DNA of 64,000 nt from Jannaschia marina (GTDB taxonomy: Bacteria > Pseudomonadota > Alphaproteobacteria > Rhodobacterales > Rhodobacteraceae): assembly GCF_013404595.1 (NCBI RefSeq), contig NZ_JABVAX010000001.1:124001-188000 (forward strand), in the 5' to 3' direction. The notes beneath the pieces were generated by a model. The model saw only the letters and a list, made by a program, of their open reading frames with translations, did no database searches and was not told the DNA's origin. The position numbers were made by a program, and so were the translations under genes. The stretch's first letter is position 1; every line of letters begins with the position of its first letter. This document shows, in pieces, positions 8,449-16,423 of the stretch.

Positions 8449-8895
8449 TCATCTCACTCGCGTATCTGCGAGCAGGCGCGTGCGGTAGAAGATCACGATG
8501 TTGCGGATCTGGAAGTCGTCGTAGCGGTCGCTGTTGTTCGAGTCCTTCCAGCCCGGCGCGCTGATCTCCAGCGTGTTCGCGCCGTTCTTCACCACGTTCG
8601 CGGGCACGATCAGGCTCTGGTGCAGCCAGAAGTTCACCTCGCCGTCCGACCCCTTGGAGCGCATGAAATGGCGCTGGATCTCGCCGACGCGGGTGTTGTT
8701 GATCTCCACCGCCGGGTTCTCGTTGGCCACGGTCAGATGCTTGACCTCGAAATGCAGGATGCAGGGCTCCGTCGTCTGGATGTCGTGCATCCGGAAGGAG
8801 ACATGGCGCTCCTCGCGGTTGTTGCGCGGGGCACCGTCGCCGATGAGCAGCGGGTCCTAACGGATGATCTGGAAGTCCTGAACGAAAGAGGCCAT
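8449..8895 (-). pseudogene. small hypothetical protein gene with in-frame amber at codon 13
   Basis: From ATG 8895, preceded by a good Shine-Dalgarno site (AAGGAGA), the frame reads MASFVQDFQIIR, then TAG (8857-8859), then continues open for 135 codons to 8449 in the same frame. The downstream part looks like folded protein: VNFWLHQSLIVPANVVKNG and NTLEISAPGWKD suggest a beta-sandwich of galactose-binding type. I do not recognise the family. Either the gene is freshly inactivated, the base is an error, translation restarts at ATG 8790, or the stop is read through. No frame drift is seen after the stop. Confidence 0.6.
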
Positions 8896-8924
8896 GGGAA
8901 ATCTCCTTGGGATGAAAATGAATT

Positions 8925-8953
8925 GGGCCACGCCGGAGTGTCCGACATGGCCC
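8925..8953 (-). terminator. 12-bp hairpin downstream of typA
   Basis: On the minus strand, 12 bases pair with 12 across a five-base loop, using two G-U pairs. The same bases on the plus strand would give two C-A mismatches, so the structure serves minus-strand transcripts. It lies about 80 bases past the typA stop and before the next minus-strand gene. No long U-run follows, so rho-independent termination is possible but not clear. Confidence 0.5.
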
Positions 8954-9033
8954 TAGCTTTCATCCTTTGGCCCCTTCGGGACAGTCAGGATTTCCCTACT
9001 CGTTGAAAGGGCAGGGTTTTCCGTACTTGCGAT

Positions 9034-10854
9034 TCAGCCCGCCGCGCGGGCCTGCCGCTTGCGCTCGTGCGGGTCGAGGTAACGCTTGCGCAGGCGAATG
9101 GAGTTCGGCGTGACCTCCACCAGCTCGTCGTTGTCGATGTAGGCGATGGCTTCCTCGAGCGACATGCGCACCGGCGTCGTCAGGCGCACGGCCTCGTCGG
9201 TGCCACTCGCCCGCACGTTCGTCAGTTTCTTGCCCTTCAGAGGGTTCACTTCCAGGTCGTTGTCGCGGCTGTGCTCGCCGATGATCATGCCCTGGTAGAC
9301 TTGCTCCTGCGCGCCGATGAAGAACTTGCCGCGATCCTCCAGGTTGAAGATCGCATAGGCGACGGAAACACCGTCCTCCATGGAGATCAGCACGCCCGCA
9401 CGCCGCCCCGGAATCGCGCCCTTGTAGGGGGCCCACTCGTGGAACACGCGGTTCATCACGCCGGTCCCGCGCGTGTCGGTGAGGAATTCGCCGTGATAGC
9501 CGATCAGGCCGCGCGAGGGCACATGCGCGATGATCCGGGTCTTGCCCGCGCCCGACTGCTTCATCTCCACCAGTTCGCCCTTGCGGGTGCCGGTGATCTT
9601 CTCGATGACCGCGCCGGAGTATTCGTCGTCGACGTCGATGGTGACTTCCTCGACCGGCTCGTGCCGCTCCCCATCGATCTCCTGGAAGAGCACCTGCGGA
9701 CGCGAGATGCTGAGCTCGAATCCCTCGCGGCGCATGTTCTCGATCAGCACGCCCATCTGCAATTCGCCCCGGCCGGCGACCTCGAAGGCCTCACCGCCCG
9801 GCGTGTCGCTGATCTTGATGGCGACGTTGGTTTCGGCCTCTTTCATCAGGCGGTCGCGGATGACCCGGCTCTGCACCTTCTTGCCGTCGCGGCCCGCAAG
9901 CGGGCTGTCGTTGATACCGAAGGTCACGGTGATGGTCGGCGGGTCGATGGGCTGCGCGGGCAGGGGCACGTCGATCGACGTATCGGCCAGCGTGTCGGCC
10001 ACGGTCGCCTTCGACATGCCGGCGATGGAGACGATGTCGCCGGCCTCGGCTACATCGATCGGCTGCTGCTGCAAGCCCCGGAAGGCGAGGATCTTGGTGC
10101 AGCGGAACTGCTCGATCCGGTCGCCCTCGCGGCTGAGCGCGTGGATCGTCTGCCCGGCCTTCAACGTGCCCGACTCGACCCGGCCCGTCAGAAGCCGGCC
10201 GATGAACGGATCGGCCCCGAGCGTGGTGGCCAGCATGCGGAACGGCTTGTCGCGGTCCTCTACCTGCTTCGGAGCGGGAACGTGCTCCACGATCAGGTCG
10301 AAGAGCGCCGACAGATCCTCGCGCGGCCCGTCGAGCTCCATATCGGCCCAGCCGCTGCGGCCGCTTGCGTACATCGCGGGGAAGTCGAGCTGATCGTCGT
10401 CGGCCCCGAGGTTGGCGAAGAGGTCGAAGCACTCGTCGAGCGCCCGGTCCGGCTCCGCGTCGGGCTTGTCCACCTTGTTGAGCACCACGATCGGCCGCAG
10501 CCCGAGCGCGAGCGCCTTCGAGGTCACGAACTTCGTTTGCGGCATCGGCCCCTCGGCGGCGTCCACCAGCAGGACGACCCCGTCCACCATCGACAGGATG
10601 CGCTCCACCTCGCCGCCGAAATCGGCGTGGCCGGGCGTATCGACGATGTTGATGCGGGTGCCCTTCCACTCGACCGAGGTCGCCTTGGCGAGGATGGTGA
10701 TCCCCCGCTCCCGCTCCAGGTCGTTCGAATCCATCGCGCGCTCGGTCGTCGCCTGGTTTTCGCGGAAGGTGCCGGATTGCTTGAGGAGTTCGTCCACGAG
10801 CGTCGTCTTGCCGTGGTCGACGTGTGCGATGATCGCAATATTGCGAAGGTCCAT
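9034..10854 (-). CDS. typA: ribosome-associated GTPase TypA/BipA
   Basis: A 606-residue translational GTPase, the normal length for TypA/BipA. The G motifs are complete: HVDHGKTT (11-18), RGITI, DTPGHADF and NKVDK, followed by the EF-G-like domains III and V and the TypA-specific C-terminal domain ending with basic residues. It binds the ribosome and helps assembly and translation under stress or cold. ATG 10854 follows a GAGG site. It is transcribed away from the di-haem peroxidase gene, leaving about 135 bases for divergent promoters. Confidence 0.97.
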   Translation of the reverse strand: MDLRNIAIIAHVDHGKTTLVDELLKQSGTFRENQATTERAMDSNDLERERGITILAKATSVEWKGTRINIVDTPGHADFGGEVERILSMVDGVVLLVDAAEGPMPQTKFVTSKALALGLRPIVVLNKVDKPDAEPDRALDECFDLFANLGADDDQLDFPAMYASGRSGWADMELDGPREDLSALFDLIVEHVPAPKQVEDRDKPFRMLATTLGADPFIGRLLTGRVESGTLKAGQTIHALSREGDRIEQFRCTKILAFRGLQQQPIDVAEAGDIVSIAGMSKATVADTLADTSIDVPLPAQPIDPPTITVTFGINDSPLAGRDGKKVQSRVIRDRLMKEAETNVAIKISDTPGGEAFEVAGRGELQMGVLIENMRREGFELSISRPQVLFQEIDGERHEPVEEVTIDVDDEYSGAVIEKITGTRKGELVEMKQSGAGKTRIIAHVPSRGLIGYHGEFLTDTRGTGVMNRVFHEWAPYKGAIPGRRAGVLISMEDGVSVAYAIFNLEDRGKFFIGAQEQVYQGMIIGEHSRDNDLEVNPLKGKKLTNVRASGTDEAVRLTTPVRMSLEEAIAYIDNDELVEVTPNSIRLRKRYLDPHERKRQARAAG

Positions 10855-10989
10855 GGGGTGCCTCGGAAACAGGGGGTTGGCGGCGCGTTACCGTCAAACC
10901 GGGCGAAAGGCCAGCATTTCCGCCGCGCTGCGGCTATCGCCGTCGTCTCGGCGTTGCCGTGGCATGGCGGGCATGGTTCTATTCGCGGC

Positions 10990-12282
10990 ATGATGCGTGT
11001 TCTTGCCCTTTGTGTCCTCGTCTCGCCCGCCGCGGCGATGGAGTTTCCCGCCCCCGTGACCGACGGCGACTACCGCGTCACCGACCCGGCCAAGGTCGCC
11101 CTCGGGCGGCTCCTCTTCTGGGATCCGATCCTCTCGGGCAATCGCAACATCTCCTGCGGGACATGCCATCACCCGCGGTTCGGCACCGGCGACGGCTTGT
11201 CGCTGGGCCTTGGCGAGGGGGGTGCCGGCCTCGGGCCGGAGCGTGCGGTCGACCCGGAGAACCCGCCGGAAGACCGCATTCCCCGCAATGCCCCCGCGCT
11301 CTGGAATCTCGGGGCGCATGAATTCACCGTCATGTTCCATGACGGCCGCATCGAGGAAACGGAGGCGGGCCTGCGCACGCCCATGGGCCCCGAGATGGTC
11401 GAGGGGTTCGACACGCTCCTCTCGGCGCAGACGATGTTCCCCGTTCTCTCCGCCGACGAGATGGCCGGGCACTACTCCGAGAACGAGATCGCGCAGGCCG
11501 TGCGGCAGGGCTTCATCACCGGCCCCGACGGCGCGTGGGAAAAGCTGTCGGCCCGCGTCCGCGCGATACCCGAATACGTGGAGATGTGGGAGGCGGCCTT
11601 TCCCGGCGACGACACGCTCGACTTCACCGACATCTCCGACGCCATTGCCCAGTTCGTCGAACACGAATGGCGCAGCGACACCTCCCCCTTCGACGCCTGG
11701 CTGCGCGGCGAAGGGGAGCTGCCGCCCCGCGCGCTCGAAGGGTTGGAGCTCTTCTATGGCGCGCTCGACTGCGCGTCCTGCCATTCCGGCCCGTTCCAGA
11801 CCGATCACGGCTTCCACGTCACCGGCCAGCCGCAGCTCGGCCCGGGCAAGGCCGCCGCCTTCGAGCGCCACACCCGCGACGACGGCCGCTTCCGCGTGAC
11901 CGGGGCGGAGGCCGACCGTTACGCCTTCCGCACGCCTTCCCTGCGCAACGTCACCGAGACCGGCCCCTGGGGGCACGCCGGAGCCTACGCCAACCTGCGC
12001 CAATTCCTCGCGGCCCACGCCGCTCCCCGCGCAGCGCTGCGCGACTATGCCCGCGACGTGGCGCTTCCGGATTTCGACGCCGAAGACTGGACCGTCATGG
12101 ACGACCCGGCGCAGGTGCAGGACATCGCCGCCCGCATCTCCGGCCCCGACAGGGGGCTGACCGAGGAGGAGATCACCGCGCTCATGGCCTTTCTGGAGAC
12201 CCTGCGCGATGCCGAGGCCTTGTCAGGCCGGCTCGGCACGCCGCGCTCCGTTCCCTCGGGCCTCCCGGTCGATCTGGAGTGA
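10990..12282 (+). CDS. di-haem cytochrome c peroxidase / MauG family protein
   Basis: A roughly 430-residue exported protein: signal peptide (residues 1-17), first haem site CGTCH and second haem site CASCH, as in the CcpA/MauG family of periplasmic di-haem peroxidases. The HDGR and FRTPSLRNV segments are typical of the family. It likely reduces hydrogen peroxide or performs a MauG-like oxidation; which cannot be told from the sequence. Start is ATG 10990 or the adjacent ATG 10993; no clear ribosome site separates them. It is convergent with the CRTAC1 gene. Confidence 0.88.
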   Translation: MMRVLALCVLVSPAAAMEFPAPVTDGDYRVTDPAKVALGRLLFWDPILSGNRNISCGTCHHPRFGTGDGLSLGLGEGGAGLGPERAVDPENPPEDRIPRNAPALWNLGAHEFTVMFHDGRIEETEAGLRTPMGPEMVEGFDTLLSAQTMFPVLSADEMAGHYSENEIAQAVRQGFITGPDGAWEKLSARVRAIPEYVEMWEAAFPGDDTLDFTDISDAIAQFVEHEWRSDTSPFDAWLRGEGELPPRALEGLELFYGALDCASCHSGPFQTDHGFHVTGQPQLGPGKAAAFERHTRDDGRFRVTGAEADRYAFRTPSLRNVTETGPWGHAGAYANLRQFLAAHAAPRAALRDYARDVALPDFDAEDWTVMDDPAQVQDIAARISGPDRGLTEEEITALMAFLETLRDAEALSGRLGTPRSVPSGLPVDLE

Positions 12283-12286
12283 CCTG

Positions 12287-12336
12287 GAGTATTTGAAGCA
12301 GGAAGAAGCCCGCACATCTTCCTGCCGAAAATACTC
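12287..12336. repeat. inverted pair of the intergenic repeat (convergent terminator-like hairpin)
   Basis: Two opposed copies of a GAGTATTT...GCAGGAAGA unit face each other: GAGTATTT (12287-12294), GCAGGAAGA (12298-12306), then TCTTCCTGC (12317-12325) and AAATACTC (12329-12336). Together they form an interrupted 17-bp hairpin between two convergent genes. The unit equals the end of the repeat at 52232-52285 (GAGTATTTTCGGCAGGAAGA). The symmetry suits a bidirectional terminator. Confidence 0.65.
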
Positions 12337-12357
12337 GATCACGGGGTCGCGGCCCGC

Positions 12358-13821
12358 CTAGCGGCTCAAGGTGACGCGCCCCGGCAGGACCCTGACCCAC
12401 GGGCCGCGCTCCCCGTCGGGCCATGTCACCCGCGCCTCCGCCTCGGTCGCCGTCCCGATGCCGAAGTGCAGCGGCAGGACCGAGCCGCCCGCGTGGCCGC
12501 CGCCGAGCGTCACCTCCTGCACCTGCACGCCCGCGGGCGTGCGCAGTTCAACCCAGGCCCCGACGCCCGCGGCATTGCCGCCCGGTTGTTGCAGGCTGAT
12601 CTCGCTCGTGCGCCCCGTCTCCGACACGTTGCGCCAGATCTCGAGCGGGGCGCGGCGGTTCACCACCGCGAGGTCGAGCCGTCCGTCGGCGTCGAGGTCG
12701 GCCAACACCGCGCCGCGTCCGCGGTGGGTCGACGCCACCCCCGCCGCCTCTGCCACCTCCCGGAAGCGCCCGCCCTCGTTGAGGAGGAGGTTGTTGGGAT
12801 CGGCCATCGCCATGCCCGGCATCTGGTCGACGTTGCCCTTGGCGATGAAGAGGTCGGCGTCCCCGTCGTTGTCCACATCTGCGAAGGCCGCGTGCCACCC
12901 GGTCGAGGGCCGGCCGTCGCCGCCGGTATGGGGCCGCTGCGCGAAGCTGCCGATGTCAAAGGGGGCCATCTCGTGCCCCGTCGCCGTCGAGAGCATCGTG
13001 AGCTGATCCCCCATCGAGGTCAGCACGAGATCGGGCCGCGCATCGCCCGTGATATCGCGCGAGGCGATCCCCATGCCCCAGATCGACGGCCCCTCGAAGC
13101 CGTCCTCGGGGCCCAGAAACCGGTCCTCGCGAAGCGCGTACATCTGCTCCGCCCCGCCGCGCAGATAGTAGTGCCGGTCATTCGACAGGCGCAGCGTCGC
13201 CGCCCCGTCCCGGTCCTCGTCGGAGAAGAGGATCGAGAGCGCGCAGAAGCCGGGGCTCAGCACCGTCGCCGCCCAGCCGTCGCCCTCGGGGCGCACCAGG
13301 AGGTTGTCGTCGCAGGCCCCGAACGGCCCCTCGGGATCGTCGCGGTCGACGTAGTTGCCGAAGGCGAGCGTCGGCCGCGCGTCGCCCGCCTCCCAGGTCG
13401 CGGAGAAGGCCGTCGTCCAGGCGTCGCCCCCGTCCGGCAGGCCACCGAAGTCGTGCGGGGCGAAACCGCAGGCCCCGTCGCCCCGGAGAAAGACGTTCGT
13501 CCCCGCGCGCAAGAGGGCGAGGTCGTCGGCCCCGTCCGCGTCGAGGTCGAGGGCATAGACGCCGGTGACGCCCGTGATCTCGGGGAAGGGCGCACGCGCG
13601 AATTGCATCTCGCCCTCGTTCAGCAGCAGGACCGTCGGCCCCGCGCCCCCTGCCGCCACGAGCGACGGCAACCCGTTGCCCCGACAGTCGACCGCCGCGA
13701 TGCCGCCGCCCACGAAGTGTTCCCAGCCGCCGGCATAGACATGCTCGGGCACCGCGACCGGTTCGAACACCGGGTCGGCACAGGCGGGCGCGGCCAGAAG
13801 CAGGGCCGGCAGCCACCTCAT
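12358..13821 (-). CDS. CRTAC1 family protein (FG-GAP/VCBS repeats, UnbV-type C-terminus)
   Basis: A 487-residue exported protein: signal peptide (residues 1-15), then a beta-propeller-like series of FG-GAP repeats with Asp-rich calcium-type loops (DLDADGADDLAL, DITGDARPDLVL, DVDNDGDADLFI, DLDADGRLDLAV), and a terminal ASPIC/UnbV-like domain (WPDGERGPW). Such CRTAC1-type proteins are extracellular or periplasmic; their function is poorly known. Its ATG overlaps the upstream ROK regulator stop by four bases, an odd partnership for an exported propeller protein. Confidence 0.82.
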   Translation of the reverse strand: MRWLPALLLAAPACADPVFEPVAVPEHVYAGGWEHFVGGGIAAVDCRGNGLPSLVAAGGAGPTVLLLNEGEMQFARAPFPEITGVTGVYALDLDADGADDLALLRAGTNVFLRGDGACGFAPHDFGGLPDGGDAWTTAFSATWEAGDARPTLAFGNYVDRDDPEGPFGACDDNLLVRPEGDGWAATVLSPGFCALSILFSDEDRDGAATLRLSNDRHYYLRGGAEQMYALREDRFLGPEDGFEGPSIWGMGIASRDITGDARPDLVLTSMGDQLTMLSTATGHEMAPFDIGSFAQRPHTGGDGRPSTGWHAAFADVDNDGDADLFIAKGNVDQMPGMAMADPNNLLLNEGGRFREVAEAAGVASTHRGRGAVLADLDADGRLDLAVVNRRAPLEIWRNVSETGRTSEISLQQPGGNAAGVGAWVELRTPAGVQVQEVTLGGGHAGGSVLPLHFGIGTATEAEARVTWPDGERGPWVRVLPGRVTLSR

Positions 13822-15062
13822 GCCAGGAGCCGCGGCGTCAGATCCGAGAGCGCCAGCGCCGCAGCCCCGCGCGCCCAGACCAGATCGTCCCAGGCGTTCA
13901 CCTCGATCGGGGGTGGGCGGTTCAGCGTGAGGCTCGGCACCTCGGCCAGCATCTCCTCGGCATAGAGGTAGTCATAGCGCATCCGGCTGCCCGAGAGGAT
14001 GATCCGGCGCGGGTCGAAGATATTCGCCACGTTCGCCAGCCCGACCGCCAGATAGCGGGCCGCGCGCTCGAAGATCGCCTTCGCGGCCTCGTTGCCGTCC
14101 TTCGCCTGATCGTAGAGCGCTTCGAGCACCTTGCCGCGCGGGGGCAGGGCCCCATCGAGCGCGATCGGAGCCTCGCGGACGAGGGCGAAATCGGCGACGT
14201 AGGCTTCGAGGCACCCCCTTTGACCGCAGCGGCAGAGCGCACCGTCGAGTTGCACCTTCGTGTGCCCGAGTTCCATGCCGTAGCCGTGCCCGCCCCGGTA
14301 GGGCGCATGGTCGACGACGAGGCCGAGACCCACCCCGTATTCGATGGTGACGACGGCGAAATCCGACAGGCTCCGCCCGCGCCCGAACCACAGTTCCGCC
14401 ATGGTCAGCAGGTTCGCGTCGTTGTCGACCGAAACCGGCAGGCCCATGCGGGCCGAGACGGCGGCGGCCAGGTCGACGTCGCGATCGCTGACGATCGGCG
14501 ACCAGCGGAGGCGCCCGGTCGCATGGTCGATCATGCCCGGCATCCCGAGCCCGATGCCCAGGATCGGTGGCGTGCCGGGCCCGGCCGCTTCGGTCAGACG
14601 CGCGAAGAGCGCCTCCACCTCGTCGAGAAGACTCTCGACGCTGCGCACGTCGTCGCGACGGGGCAGCGTGGCCGAGGCGACCGGATGGCCCGCCAGATCG
14701 ACGAGGAGGGCGGAATGCTCGTGATCCGACAACTTCAGCCCCGCGACGAGACCGCGGCCCGGGTTGACGCCCAGCGTGACGGGAGGACGGCCCCGGCCAT
14801 GATGCTGCGACTCGTCGGGTACCTCGTAGAGTAGGTCCTGCGCCAGCAGGTCCGAAACGAGCGGCGTGACCGATCCGGGCGAGACCTCGAGGTCTTTCGC
14901 GAGTACCGCGCGGCTGATGTGTCCGGCGGAGCGGACCTGTTCGTAGATTTGCTGCCGCAGCGGCTGTGCGCCGGACTGCCGGGCGCCACGCAGGGGGCCG
15001 CAGCCCGGCGCATCGCCGGTGCCGAGCTCGGTGCGGGGGCGACCGGACGTGTCAAGCCCCAT
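13818..15062 (-). CDS. xylR: ROK family transcriptional regulator, probable xylose repressor
   Basis: A 414-residue ROK protein with an N-terminal winged helix (about 35-80; RAVLAKDLEVSPGSVTPLVS) and a sugar-kinase-like domain. The zinc signature is complete: H267 and CRCGQRGCLE with C277, C279 and C284. It is divergent from xylF, and a TTAGTT...AACTAA palindrome of the type bound by XylR lies over its own start, so autoregulation and xylose-relieved repression of the xyl operon are likely (inference from family and position). CRTAC1 follows with an ATGA overlap. Confidence 0.88.
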   Translation of the reverse strand: MGLDTSGRPRTELGTGDAPGCGPLRGARQSGAQPLRQQIYEQVRSAGHISRAVLAKDLEVSPGSVTPLVSDLLAQDLLYEVPDESQHHGRGRPPVTLGVNPGRGLVAGLKLSDHEHSALLVDLAGHPVASATLPRRDDVRSVESLLDEVEALFARLTEAAGPGTPPILGIGLGMPGMIDHATGRLRWSPIVSDRDVDLAAAVSARMGLPVSVDNDANLLTMAELWFGRGRSLSDFAVVTIEYGVGLGLVVDHAPYRGGHGYGMELGHTKVQLDGALCRCGQRGCLEAYVADFALVREAPIALDGALPPRGKVLEALYDQAKDGNEAAKAIFERAARYLAVGLANVANIFDPRRIILSGSRMRYDYLYAEEMLAEVPSLTLNRPPPIEVNAWDDLVWARGAAALALSDLTPRLLA

Positions 15063-15082
15063 TAGTTCGGCTTTGCAACTAA
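15062..15082. promoter_or_regulatory. candidate XylR operator overlapping the xylR start codon
   Basis: Perfect inverted repeat TTAGTT (15062-15067) and AACTAA (15077-15082) with a nine-base spacer. The outer half-sites match the pattern described for Bacillus XylR operators. The first half touches the regulator's ATG (15060-15062), so bound repressor would block its own expression. Confidence 0.6.
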
Positions 15083-15170
15083 AAATCCTCCCAATGCCGC
15101 GAAACGCGGCACCCGAAAGGTCTACCCGCCCATCGGGCTGCGGTCGAGTGAACGATCTTTGTCCGCATCC

Positions 15171-15187
15171 GTCAAATTAATTTTGAC
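15171..15187. promoter_or_regulatory. inverted repeat over the -35 region of the xyl operon
   Basis: GTCAAA (15171-15176) and TTTGAC (15182-15187) form a perfect inverted repeat with a five-base spacer. The right arm contains TTGACA (15183-15188), a consensus -35 box reading towards xylF; no good -10 follows at 17 bases. This short AT-rich patch stands out in the 212-base xylR-xylF spacer and probably marks promoter and operator. Confidence 0.5.
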
Positions 15188-15274
15188 AATCGAATAAAAA
15201 CTTGGTTCGGTACGGCATCCGGCTCGGCCACCCGTCAAAGGTGTGCCCGACCCGCGATGTAACGGGAGGAAAAC

Positions 15275-16309
15275 ATGAAGAACCTTTTGACGGCGGCCGT
15301 TGCCGCTTCGATGACCTTCGCGGCCGGTGTCGCGCTGGCCGACGGCCATTCGCCCACCGTGGGCGTGAGCTGGTCCAACTTCCAGGAAGAGCGCTGGAAG
15401 ACCGACGAGGCGGCCATCGTCGCCGCTCTCGAAGCGGCCGGGGCCACCTACGTCTCGGCCGACGCGCAGTCGTCCGCCTCCAAGCAGCTTTCGGACGTCG
15501 AGAGCCTGATCGCACAGGGCGTCGACGCGCTCATCATCCTCGCGCAGGACAGCCAGGCCATCGGCCCCGCCGTCACCGCCGCCCAGAACGAGGGCATTCC
15601 GGTGGTCGGCTATGACCGCCTGATCGAGGATCCCTATGCCTTCTACCTGACCTTCGACAACGTCGAGGTCGGCCGGATGCAGGCCCGCGCCGTGCTCGCC
15701 GCACAGCCCACGGGCAACTACGTGATGATCAAGGGCTCGCCCACCGATCCGAACGCCGACTTCCTGCGCGGCGGCCAGCAGGAGATCCTGCAGGACGCCA
15801 TCGATGCCGGCGACATCACCATCGTAGGCGAGGCCTATACCGACGGCTGGCTGCCGGCGAACGCGCAGCGCAACATGGAGCAGATCCTGACGGCGCAGGA
15901 CAATGCGGTCGACGCAGTGGTTGCCTCGAACGACGGAACCGCAGGCGGCGTGGTCGCCGCGCTGACGGCGCAGGGCCTCGACGGCATCCCGGTCTCGGGC
16001 CAGGACGGCGACCATGCCGCGCTGAACCGCGTCGCCATGGGCACGCAGACCGTCTCGGTCTGGAAGGACGCCCGTGACCTCGGCACCGCCGCGGCCGAGA
16101 TCGCCGTGGCGCTGGCCGGTGGCACCGCCGCCGCCGACGTCGAGAACGCCCAGGCCTGGACCTCGCCCGGTGGCACCGATATGACCGCCATCTTCCTCGA
16201 GCCGGTGCCGGTGACCGCCGACAACCTCACCACGGTGACGGATGCCGGCTGGATCGAGGTCGACGCGCTCTGCCAGGGTGTCGAGAACGGCCCCGCGCCC
16301 TGCAACTGA
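15275..16309 (+). CDS. xylF: D-xylose ABC transporter substrate-binding protein
   Basis: A 344-residue periplasmic sugar-binding protein of the ribose/xylose type. Signal peptide at residues 1-22 (ending VALADG), then the two-lobe type I binding-protein fold with VGVSWSNFQEERWKTDE near the N-terminus and VASNDGTAGG and SGQDGD in the second half, all typical of XylF. ATG 15275 follows GGGAGG. It is the first gene of a xylF-xylH-xylG-xylB-xylA run and is followed by three hairpins, which would favour higher expression of this gene. Confidence 0.93.
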   Translation: MKNLLTAAVAASMTFAAGVALADGHSPTVGVSWSNFQEERWKTDEAAIVAALEAAGATYVSADAQSSASKQLSDVESLIAQGVDALIILAQDSQAIGPAVTAAQNEGIPVVGYDRLIEDPYAFYLTFDNVEVGRMQARAVLAAQPTGNYVMIKGSPTDPNADFLRGGQQEILQDAIDAGDITIVGEAYTDGWLPANAQRNMEQILTAQDNAVDAVVASNDGTAGGVVAALTAQGLDGIPVSGQDGDHAALNRVAMGTQTVSVWKDARDLGTAAAEIAVALAGGTAAADVENAQAWTSPGGTDMTAIFLEPVPVTADNLTTVTDAGWIEVDALCQGVENGPAPCN

Positions 16310-16317
16310 TCTGACAC

Positions 16318-16401
16318 TGGGCCCGTCCCACGCGGGGCGGGCCCATCCGGACCCAGGGTTTTCGCTGAAAACCCTGTCCAAAGTCTTCAGCGAAGACTTT
16401 G
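16318..16401 (+). promoter_or_regulatory. three tandem hairpins between xylF and xylH
   Basis: Stem 1: 12 bp, 16318-16329 with 16334-16345 (one G-U). Stem 2: CAGGGTTTTC (16354-16363) with GAAAACCCTG (16367-16376), loop GCT. Stem 3: CAAAGTCTTC (16379-16388) with GAAGACTTTG (16392-16401), loop AGC. All are nearly perfect and fill most of the spacer. They likely protect or attenuate the transcript so the binding protein is made in excess over the permease; a repeat-element origin is also possible. Confidence 0.75.
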
Positions 16402-16423
16402 CCCCGCTCTACCGGAGATCCCC

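Noticed and set aside
9067-10989. A plus-strand open frame of about 640 codons joined to the di-haem peroxidase
   Set aside because: It is the antisense of typA. The peroxidase has its own signal peptide start at 10990.
12287-12336. CRISPR-like repeat structure
   Set aside because: Two opposed units without regular spacers; it is a hairpin element. No array of evenly spaced repeats was seen anywhere in the window.
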